A stretch of 64,000 nt of DNA, taken from the NCBI GenBank assembly GCA_944474755.1, contig OX104123.1, positions 65,155,898-65,219,897 of the forward strand. The letters are read 5' to 3'. Positions within the stretch are counted from its first letter, which is position 1; every line of letters begins with the position of its first letter. The notes below the pieces were generated by a model. The model saw only the letters and a program-made list of their open reading frames with translations, did not search any database and was not told where the DNA came from. Made by a program: the position numbers and the translations under genes. Positions 21,813 through 33,800 of the stretch are shown piece by piece. Origin of the DNA: Limnoperna fortunei (lineage: Eukaryota > Mollusca > Bivalvia > Mytilida > Modiolidae).

Positions 21813-24800
21813 TTAAAAATGTGATACAAGTGTGGCTATTATTGCATATGTATATGCAATGCTCAGTACACTACCGACAAGTCCAACGACCAAAACTTTG
21901 TCAAGACTCATCAGACCGAAACGAAATTTAAATCTAACATGTAACTAATAAGACTGACAGTCAATTGTACGAAACGCCAGTTCAATATCACTAAGCATAA
22001 ACAAAATAGTCTTAACAAATCGTATTATGTAGTCCGAGAATCCTCTGCCGTCCAACGCTTTTTTTTCGTGGGACGTCAGAGACCTCTCAATGAGCAAAAC
22101 AGCGGATTTTGCGACACCGGTCTGGGTCGGCAAATCTCATCGTTTCCAGATGTTAACAAACATTTTCGTCCAGTTAAACTTTATATAAATCGCTTCTTTT
22201 GATATTTTGCTCTATGAATATAATCATCATACCTTCAATCAAGCTACTTTAAGCACTGGACTTAAGTCACATTGTTGTCACGTGACTTTGTGTTCAAAAT
22301 GAAAGATGTATGGGTATCGATGGAAATTAGCTTTGAAATGGACTTAAATCAGATTGATTAAAGGTATGATTATTATATTCATAGAGAAGAAAATATCTAA
22401 AGAAGTGAATTATATCTAGTTTAACTGAACGAAGATATTTGTTAACATCTGGAAACGATGAAACTTGCCGACCTAAACCGGTGTCGCAAAATTCGCTGTT
22501 TTGCTTATGAAGAGCTCTCTGACGTCCCACGCAAAAAATAAACATTGGAAGGCAGAGGATTCTCGGACTACGTATTATGTAAACTTCGTCAGGCAAACTA
22601 TAGGTTAGATCTGTTGACAAAATGGTTACCTCATAACTCTTTACGCTTTCCATAATTGTTTTGTTTCTTAAATATATCTGAAATAGACAATCGCCGTCAA
22701 TTTGAAATGTTGTAAAGGAATACACAAATCTAAACAAATGGAGGAGAGGTTATCAAAAACATTGGAAAGTAAAGAGTCAAAGGGTCAAACGATAACGAAA
22801 ACAACAATAACGGATTCTCATAGTCAATCATAAATAACTTAAGATACAGTTAACAAACAGCATGAACTAACAAATACCGAAACATAACCCACCAATATCC
22901 CACCAACAACAACAAAAAACCAAAACCATTACAGAGGATTTGTTACGTAAATAAAACACGAAACATTCTAATGTTTGGTAGTTATTAATTAACTTTAGTA
23001 AACCTGGTACTATAATGCCGTAATTAAGCAAGGTACATAATGACGTATTTAAGCATGGTACTATAATGACGTAATTAAACATTGTACTATAATGACGTAA
23101 TTAAGCATGGTACTATAATGACGTAATTAAGCATGGTACTATAATGACGTAATTAAGCATGGCACTATAATGACGTAATTAAGCGTGGTACTATAATGAC
23201 GTAATTAAGCATGGTACTATAATGACGTAAGCGTTCAAATTTTAACTACGAAATTAACTAGTTACCTTGACTATCACAATGACGAGGTAGAATATATGAA
23301 AGACTGCAAATATAACGATCAGAGCAATAAACATGTACAGGTCCAGATTATCCTGTGTACTTCCGCTAAATCTCGATATAACTGCGTGCCATATACATAC
23401 ACCGTATGTAAATATCATACTGAACAGGATATAGATGTCCTGAAATATACCCGTATGTAGATATCATACTGAACAGAATATAGATATCCTGAAATATACC
23501 CGTATGTAGATATTGCAATGAACAGGATATAGATGTGTTGAAATATACCCGTATATAGATATTGCAATGAACAGGATATAGATGTCCTGAAATATACCCG
23601 TATGTAGATATCATACTGAACAGAATATACATGCCCTGACATATACCCGTATGTAGATATTGCAATGAACAGGATATAGATGTCCTGAAATATACCCGTA
23701 TGTAGATATTACAATGAACAGAATATAGATGTCCCGAAAAATACCCGTATGTAGATATTGCAATGAACAGGATATAGATGTGTTGAAATATACCGAATGT
23801 AAGTATACTGAAAAAAGAACCTTAGAGAGCAAGCTCAAAATACCCTATGCGTTCCCATTACATCAAGGTGGTATTTGGTATTTATTATACAATTATAGCT
23901 TTGGTATAAGGTCGATACGAGAATGTATCGACAAACAGATTTGCATATCGACTGAGGAAGCAGTCCGAGGTCGATATTCATCTGTTGTTCGATATATTCT
24001 CGTATTGACTGAATCTATAATTGTTATATTATTAATATAACCTATTGTCATGATTGTTGAATAATATTTCATTTTTTTTGTGCACACCACTTGTTTGACA
24101 GATTTTTAAAATGTAATATGATTACGAGTCTACATACATAATAAATGTATAATTGTTCCATGACAAGTATTCCACAAAATACAACAGACTACTTTTTCTA
24201 CATAAAATTTACAAAAATAGAATTAAACTGTTAACCGTATAATAAACATGTTGAATACAACTCCTCATTTCTTGTAACCATTTTTTATCAATTTATATAC
24301 CGATTTAACTTTTGGAATTTTTAAAATCTATATTTAGTAACGTGCTGTATATGCATGCAGCATAACAAAATATCGTTGGAAAATTCTATTTTAGGTATAT
24401 TATGTGTGCCCAAAGAAATACAAAATGACCACGACGTATCGTTAGACAAATCAAAATGAAGAAAATATTTAATATTAATAATATATTGGTATATTGAACT
24501 GACAATTAATTATTACAAAAGTCCCCCTCCAAAAAATATGGTCCACCTTTACAAATTTCCACAATTTCCATAAAAATCAATCCTATCCACGCATCTATTG
24601 CAAGAGACTTCCCAAAGTTTCATAAAAATCAACGAAGAAATGAAAGCGCTATCCAGGCGACAACAGCCTCACACGGACGGACGGGTCAAAAACATTATAC
24701 CCCCAGGAACTTCGTTGCGTGGGATATAAAAAAGGAAATAAATGTCCTGAAATAGATACGAATGTAAATAAAATGAACATGTAAACAAGATTAACAGGAT

Positions 24801-27800
24801 ATAAATACCTTCTAATAGTATGTAAACATACTGAAAGAAAATAAAAGTCCTGAAAATATTCCTGTATGTAACATACGGAAAAAGAAATGAATCCCCTTAA
24901 ATATATAAGCATGTAAGCGAAATTAACAGGGTGTACATGTCCTGAAATATACGTTAAACTAAAGATAATATAAATTTCCTATGATATGTCCTTAAGTAAA
25001 CTGAAAGAACATGACTGTCTATTGTGTAAACACAATATTGTTGTTCAATATATTTAAAAGAAATGCCTGTATCTATATATAGATAAATAGAGCCTCCCCT
25101 CTGTTGTGGGCAGAACATAAGGATTACTTTTAAGAAAAAAAATTGAAGAATGTGTCCATGGGACACGGATGCCCCCGCTAAAGGAAGTCCTAAACAAGAA
25201 GTAATTGTCCAACAGGTCTGAAAGTCGCTTAGGAGTACAACTTGTGATACTTAACCACCCTGCCAAATCATACTCGTGTTGACACATTTTCAAATCGGCC
25301 CAGTCGAAAACAGGAAGTAGTTGTCCGACAGGTCTGAAAGTCGCTTAGGACGTACAACTTGTGATACTTAACTACCCTGCCTAATTTCAAATTGTTCTTG
25401 TGTACGGTTTCTGAGAAAAGCTTGACGGAAATTTTCATACTCATGTTAACACATTTACATATCGGCCCAGTCGCAAACAGGAAGTAGTTGTCCGACAGGT
25501 CTGAAAGTCGCTTAGGACGTACAACAAGTGATACTGAACCACCCTGCCAAATTTCAAATTGTTCTTGTGTACGGTTTCTGAGAAAAGCTTGACGGAAATT
25601 TTCATACTCGTGTTAACACATTTTCATATCGGCCCAGTCGCAACAGGAAGTAGTTGTCCGACAGGCCTGAAAGTAGCTTAGGACGTACAACTTGTGATAC
25701 TGAACCACAATGCCAAATTTCAAATTGTTCTCATGTACGGTTTCTGAGAAAAGCTTGACAGAAATTTGCATACTCATGTTAACACATTTTCATATCGGCC
25801 CAATCGCAAACAGGAAGTAGTTGTCCGACAGGTCTGAAAGTCGCTTAGGACGTACAACTTGTGATACTGAACCACCCTGCCAAATTTCAAATTGTTCTGA
25901 TGTACGGTTTCTGAGAAAAGCTTGACGGAAATTCGTACGGACGTACAGACGGACGGACGGACGGACGGACATGAGTAAAACTTAATGCCCCCCGACATGT
26001 CGTCGCGGGGGCATAAAAATAAATTGAATGGTTTAAGGATTTGTTTTACTTATTTTAACATAACTTATTAAAATACTTACCAGTATTGTGTTATATGAAA
26101 TTTTCGGTAAATTTTGGTTGGTAACTATTCGGAAGGCTACTGTAGTTAACATTAAGGTGATAGATAACTGTAGACGACTTTGCGTCAAATCGTTGTCAAC
26201 GGCAAACGTGGCTATTGACGTTGAACTGATCAAACCCTGAAACAAGCATAATGTTGTCATTACGTTTTCATACAAGTGGCGCATTATTGGTCACTGCAGT
26301 TGTTTTTATCTCTTCGGCGTTTGTTTTCATCTTGATTTGTGCAAAGGTGCACTCGATTCAGAGGCCATTTGACCAAAACATAGTTTTTTTGTTTTTTTAT
26401 TGTTTTTTTTATTTTGTTTTGTTTTGTTTTGTTTTCTTCTTTTTGTTATAATAACTTTCAATACCATTTATTTATTATGCCCTTATTGTAAATTGCTTGT
26501 AAATTGCTCCCACAGTGTAGTAGGACATAGACCATAAAATAACTGGTGTATTGGACAAGGACATACAATTCAAAGGACGGGCAAACCTAAAACAACAGAA
26601 AACTCCAAAATAACAGTCAGTGGAACTAGGCGCAGCGTTAAGGTTTACGATCACTGTATCCATGACAACACGCGTTGTGTTTTCGGTTTGATATAAATTT
26701 ATGTATAAGTAGGAAATTTAGGGACCGCAAAAGACAACATATTTTAACTGGGTGGTATAGAGAGCAACCGTGTAACAACTTATTAAATAATCAAACTAGA
26801 TGCATTCCATGGGCCTCATTAAGTTAGTTAACAATCTAGTATTGATCACGTGCCTGAAAACAAATATGTTGTAGTTGGAGTATTACTCCTTAATTGACAA
26901 GGATTACCAGTTTCCTGCCGAAGGTCGGTGGTTTTCTCTAGGTACTCTGGCATCCGAATAAAATAAAAATGGACGCCAAGAAAAATGGCTGGAAGTGGCG
27001 TTAAACCCTTTTTTAAAAAGCAAACAAGCATTCCTGCACGCTTATTGTTACTCTACTTCGAAAAGACTAAAATCTCCTAACACAAATCCCACCAAGATAT
27101 AACAAATAAAGTGAATCTAAATTTCTTTTTTATTGGATATTTACCATAATTAAAACCATGTTCCACACAAAGAACTTCCACCGTCTAACCGCACAACATC
27201 CCGCACTTATTCCAGGAAAAGTCACCCTTTTTCGTTGTGAAAAGTCTTTTCTGGTAGACTTTTGCTTCATCGTTACAAAATCACATAATGCCCATTCCTG
27301 TTCGTCAACAAAACATGCCGAGTTTAATAAACTAATTTCCTCCACGTCTTCCTTGATTTCTAACTGGCTTTGTGGGTATTCAGATGTTACGTATACGTTT
27401 AGATACTGAGCGTCGAAGGGAAAATCTGCAAGTTCTAATTTCTCTGAGAAATGTCCTCGTAACCGCCTCTTTTCGACAATGAAAGCCTTCTTCTTGTCCG
27501 TATAATGGACCTCTTTCCACGGTTTATCGTCCTTTGTTTGATTAATCAAGTTTTGAACAACTAATTTTGGATTCCAATAATTTTCTAAATCCAAAACGTA
27601 CTCATTCTGAAAAACAAAAACAAAATAAATACAATCAAACGTGCCCCGAGACCAACTGTATTAGCCAAAATCAACAGTATAATTTATTTAAAGCTCAAAA
27701 CATTTGTTATGGGATCACATGAGTTATGATACAACTATTTTCCCATGATAAGGTCGCTTTCAACGATTTCACTTAAAATTCTAAATAGAAAATGTACTTT

Positions 27801-30800
27801 AATGTTCAATATCTTTACGATACATAATTGATGAGTATAAGTTAGATTATGCATGTAATCACTCTGGCTATTTGGATAAAAGTAGCGAATGTAAATGTCC
27901 ACGACAGCTAGAAAGGAGTCAAGTAGACAGTAAACTATGGTTAGAAAAGGATAGAGTGGGCCTTCTACTAGGAGGGGATCAAGTGAACCGCCCACGACAG
28001 CTTGGAAGAGATCAGTTGAACCGCCCACTACAGCTAGTGATCAAGTGAACCGCCCACGACAGCTATAGGAAGGGATCAGGTGGACAGTAAACTATGGTTA
28101 GAAAATGATTAAGCGGGCCGTCCACGACAGCTGCGAAAGTCTAAAGCAGACCATGACAACTGCCAAGGGATTAAGTAGGTCATCAAAGAATCAAGAGGCC
28201 CAATTACGATAGCTAACAAGGGTTCAAGGAGGCCGTCAACGACGAAAGCTACTATGGGATTTAATGAATTACTGATTACGTCATCAGAAGCACACAAATT
28301 ATCTGGCGTACGCGTGTACCAAAATGCTAACCTAAAAATAAATGAAAAGCTCTACTATGGACTTAATAACTATAGGTTACGTAAGAAAATTAATTTAATT
28401 TTAGAGGCGCAGTGGCTCAGTTGAGTCGGTATTGATCACTGTTATATCAATGCTGGAGTTTCGAGTTCCAGCCTGACGTTTGCAAGTCAGGCTGCAATTC
28501 TTTATTCACAAGGATTGCCAGCTTTCCTACAGCGAAGTTTAAAAGAGTGTAGTCCCTTCCTTAACACTAAACATACGCCACAACATTAAGTGAAATGTGT
28601 AATTTGTTTACAAATTCTTCTATACATTACAAGAAATAAAAGTACAATTTTACCCCAAAGGAATCTGAGTATCCTAAGTCAACCACAGTCACCAATGGCA
28701 CGCCACTAGCTGACAACGTTATATATGCGCTAAGAGGGATAAACCGCGACTTCATGTGAAGTACTTTTTATGTAAAACCATATTAGCGAGCATCGCAGAT
28801 GCGAGCTATACGGTTACATGCGTGTGTGTAAAAAAAGTCACGTGATCCATATGAACAAATCTACGGAAGCCCATTAGTGCCAGGGTGGTGTTTTATTTTT
28901 TTTCTAACTCGTTATTACGACTTAGCTAACTCGTAATAACAACTTAACTAACTCGTTATCACGACATAACTAACTCGTTATAACAACTTACAAGCTGTAA
29001 CTCGTTATAACGACTTAGCTAACTCGTTATAACGACTTAGCTAACTCGTTATAACGACTTAGCTAACGCGTTATAACGACATAGCTAACTCGTTATAACG
29101 ACTTAGCTAACTCGTTATAACGACTTAGTAACTCGTTATAACGACTTAGCTAACTCGTTATAACAACTTAGCTAACTCGCTATAACGACATAGCTAACTC
29201 GTTATAACGACATAGCTAACTCGTTATAACGACTTAGCTAACTCATTATAACAACTTAACTAACTCGTTTTAACGACTTAGTAACTCGTTATAACGACTT
29301 AGCTAACTCGTTATAACGATTTAGCTAACTCGTTATAACAACTTAGCTTACTCGTTATAACGACTTAGCTAACTCGTTATAACGACTTAGTAACTCGTTA
29401 TAACGACTTAGCTAACTCGTTATAACAACTTAGCTAACTCGTTATAACGACATATCTAACTCGTTATCACGACTTAACTAACTCGTTATAACAACTTACA
29501 AGCTGTAACTCGTTATAACGACTTAGTAACTCGTTATAACGACTTAGCTTACTCGTTATAACGACTTAGTAAATCGTTATAACGACTTAGATAACTCGTT
29601 ATAACGACTTAGCTAACTCGTTATAACGACTTAGCTAACTCGTAATTACGACTTAGCTAATTCGTATGGAGGCTTATTTCTGTCATCGAGATGTTGAGAT
29701 GTCGAGATAATTATGTGGACAAGTCGACATATTTATTATGGTAAGTTGACTTAATTTGTTCCAAAAGTCGTCCTTATCACCTTTTATGTCGACTTAACAT
29801 CAAAATTATTTAGATAAGTCGACATGTATTATCTTAGAATCTGGTCGTTAGGTCGAGATGATGCTTTTACCTGACATCGTGTTGGCGAATTGTTTATATA
29901 ATTATGTCGACCTAAAATGTTATTTATCTCAGTATGTCGACATAACAAAGAGTCGACATAAGTTATAAATATAGATATCAATCTTGTTCCTGGTAGATTA
30001 AGTGAATCGTTGTCTCTCAAAATGAATAATTCAGCATTCTTATCAATAAATTCAAAACTATCTTCTTGAATTTGTAGCCAATCCCTCATCACTATTTTAT
30101 CAGCATCAAGCACAGGGATTCCAAATTTTTCTTTGGCTATAATATTAAAATAGATGGTATTGTAATCAAAGAAATGATTGATGAGACTATAAATTAAAAT
30201 ATATAATTTCCAATATATTTATAAATTATATGTAAATTGTCACCGTTCAAATCCGGATATCAATTTTCTTGCAGAATCCTTTTTTTCCATATTCATGATA
30301 TTTGCACAAATTTATAATATACAGGTACATGTACATAGAAAAAAATTAATGTACCACATTTATTCATTAAACCATGGTCCTGCATGTCGTATGCCTGTAT
30401 CTTAGAATAGTAACTTTTTACATGATTGTCCAGAATATGTGCAAATATTAATTACAAATGTCAATCTCTGAGTAGTGGATTTGTCATCCTACATTTTTTA
30501 TATTCGACGAAAAAATCATAAACAAGACCACTGCAAGGCGGCACATCCCTTTGAAGTTAGCAAGTTGAGGTAGTGCAAGTTTGAGGAAAAGTGCCAGTGG
30601 ACACAGTATTAAATTTGGATACACATTTGGCATATGGAAACTGAAATTGTTGCTTATAGTAAACTCATGTCGGATTCAGAAGTGCATAAAAGACGGTACT
30701 CAAACCAATAAAAGGCAAACTGAGACATTGACCTTTCATAAATGACCTTTACAATCAACTGGTTTCTAGAGCTTTACAAGTCCGTAGTGTGTACCAGGTT

Positions 30801-33800
30801 TGGTTTAACCTTATCAAGGGAGGTTGACTCAAGTTCATTAAAAATTACAAAAACATCCATAAATAAGATTTCCAAGTCCAATTGTGACCTTGAACTTTGA
30901 TGTATGGCCTAGAAAATCAATATGTTCTAGAAGTCCTTAGTTTCAAATAGGTTTGGTTAAAATGCATCAAGAGATGTTGGCTATAATTTGTTCACAAATT
31001 GGGCAAAAATATCCATAGATAAGATTTTAAGTCCAACCGTGACATTGATCTTTAACATATGACCTTGAAATCAATAGTGTTCTAGAACTTTAAAAGTCCT
31101 TAAATCTATCAAGTTTGGTTTAAATCCACTATTAGGGATGATGATTTAAGTTTGTTGAAAAGTACAAAAAATACACGAACTAAGGTTTCAAGAGAAGCCT
31201 TCCCTCTAGATAAAGGTTGTAAGAATTGATATGTATGTTTTATTTGGAGCAGGATTTTGATGTGTGTCAGCCAAATGTACCTGAAAAGCGGTAAAATTAC
31301 AAATGTTAATAAATTTAAGAATAATTAGTTTTCTCGAAAATAGTTGAAATCATGGTTTTGTATTAACCTAATGTTTAATTATAAATGTTTTCCGAAAAAA
31401 TACATGTATATGTATTTCGGGAGAAACAGATAACTGTGTATAGGGCATTAACTACATGTAGGACAACAACAAGAATATCTATTTTTAACTTATGTCGACT
31501 CTTTGTTATGTCAACATACCGAGATAAATAAAATTTTAGGTCGACATAATTATATAGACAATTCGCCAACACGACATCAGGTAAAAGCATCATCTCGACC
31601 TAACGACCAGATTCTGAGATAATATATGTCGAAATGTCGAGATATGTATGTCGACTTGTCGAAATAATTTTGGTGTTAAGTGGACATAAAAGGTGATTAG
31701 GACGACTTTGGAACAAATTAAGTCAACTTACCATAATAAATATGTCGACTTGTCCACATAATTATCTCGACATCTCAACATCTCGATGGCAGAAATAAGC
31801 CTCCATACGAATTAGCTAAGTCGTAATAACGAGTTACTAAGTCGTTATAACGAGCTAGCTAAGTCGTTATAACGAGTTAGCTAAGTCGTTATAACGAGTT
31901 AGCTAAGTCGTTATAACGAGTTAGCTAATTCGTTATAACGAGTTAGCTAAGTCGTTATAACGTATGGAGGCTTATTTCTGCCATCGAGATGTTGAGATGT
32001 CGAGATAATTATGTGGACAAGTCGACATTTTTATTATGGTAAGTTGACTTACTTTGTTCCAAAGGTCGTCTTAATCACCTTTTATGTCGACTTAACACCA
32101 AAATTATTTCGACAAGTCGACATACTTATCTCGACATGTTGACATATATTATCTCAGAATCTGGTCGTTAGGTCGAGTTATTGCTTTTACGTGACGTCGT
32201 GTTGGTGAATTGTCTATATAATTATGTCGACTTAAAAATCTTATTTATCTCGCTATGTCGACATAACAAATAGTCGACATAAGTTATAAATAGATATTCT
32301 TGTTGTTGTCCTACATGTAGATAATGCCCTATACACAGTCATCTGTTTCTCTTGAAATAAATATGCATGTATTTTTTCGGAAAACATTTATAATTAAACA
32401 TTAGGTTAATACAAAACCATGATTTCAACTATTTTCGAGAAAACCCATTTTTCTTAAATTTATTAACATTTGTAATTTACCGCTTTTCGTGTACATTTGG
32501 CTGACACAAATCAAAATCCTGCTCCAAATAAAACATATATATCAATTCTTACATCCTTTATCTAGAGGGAAGGCTTCTTGGAACAGAAATATGGAATGGA
32601 AATGTGTATACTAAATGCTTCTTCTATATAGTTTTTTTGCCCATAAGGTGATTCCAAAATAGAATATTATCATGATCTATTCTTCCAACGAGGTTTAAAA
32701 GCAATTTAATAAGATATATAAATCTTACAGTTGATATAATTATTAAATAAACAGATTTTCTTTTCCGTTTTGTATTACCGTTCCATTCATCCATTCCACA
32801 TTTGGATACAACCTAAGAAAATGGAGGTGTGTTTGATTTGTTTTTGTTAATCACAATTGTTTTTAAATTTAAAATATTCTATTTTTTAACCAAAATAAAA
32901 AATTCCGAGACGCCTTAAGCTTCCTTCTAGATAAATGATGTAAGAATGTAGTTATTTGTTTTATTTCAGCCAAGTGTATCTGAAAAACCGTAGGTTACAA
33001 ATGTTAATAAAGTTAATAAAAATAGGTTTTCTTGAAACAATTAAAAACTAAAGAAATTAATAAATTTACTGAAATTTTCCACTTGCTACTGAAAATTTAT
33101 TTCTAAATGATGAATGCCTCAGATAATTATTCTTCAATCTTATGCTTGTGTCATGCTTTTTGGGTAGGATATAGTAACACCACTGTTTGTCCATCTGTCC
33201 GTCTCTTGTGAACAAAATAGAGTCAAGGTCCCTTAATAGATTTTGATCAAACTTGGTATAAACTTAGGATTTATGAAGCTCTAGAACCCTACTGATTTTC
33301 AAGGTCATAAGTCAAAGGTAAAGGTCACAGTTGGACTTGAAACCTTAGTTCGTGCATTTTTTGTACTTTTGAACAAACTTAAATCATCATCCCTAATAAT
33401 GGATTTAAACCAAACTTGATAGATTTAAGGACTTTTAAAGTTCTAGAACCGTATTGATTTCAAGGTCATATGTTAAAGATCAAGGTCACAGTTGGACTTT
33501 AAATCTTATCTATGGATATTTTTTGCCCAATTTGTGAACAAATTATAGTCAACATCTCTTGATGCATTTTAACCAAACCTAGTTGAAACTAAGGACTTCT
33601 AGAACATATTGATTTTATAGGCCATACATCAAGTTCAAGGTCATAATCGTACTTGGAAATATTATTTATGGATGTTTTTGTAATTTTTAATGAACTTGAG
33701 TCAACCTCCCTTGATAAGGTTAAACCAAACTTGGTACACACTAAGGACTTGTAAAGCTCTAGAAACCATTTGATTGTAAAGGTCATTTGTGAAAGGTCAA

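Noticed and set aside
22327..22737. 136-codon minus ORF
   Set aside because: It reads through one arm of a foldback element; the other arm does not conserve the frame.
20735..23795. Regularly spaced repeats resembling a CRISPR array
   Set aside because: The 59-, 26- and 49-bp arrays have no unique spacers between repeats, no cas genes and lie in an animal-type split gene. They are tandem repeats.
23729..24040. 103-codon plus ORF
   Set aside because: It starts within the 49-bp tandem array and shows no domain or splice context.
28405..28480. tRNA gene
   Set aside because: A- and B-box-like words are present but no acceptor or anticodon stem can be formed, and the sequence continues into a SINE body. 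The same applies to 38765, 40405, 44398 and 13250.
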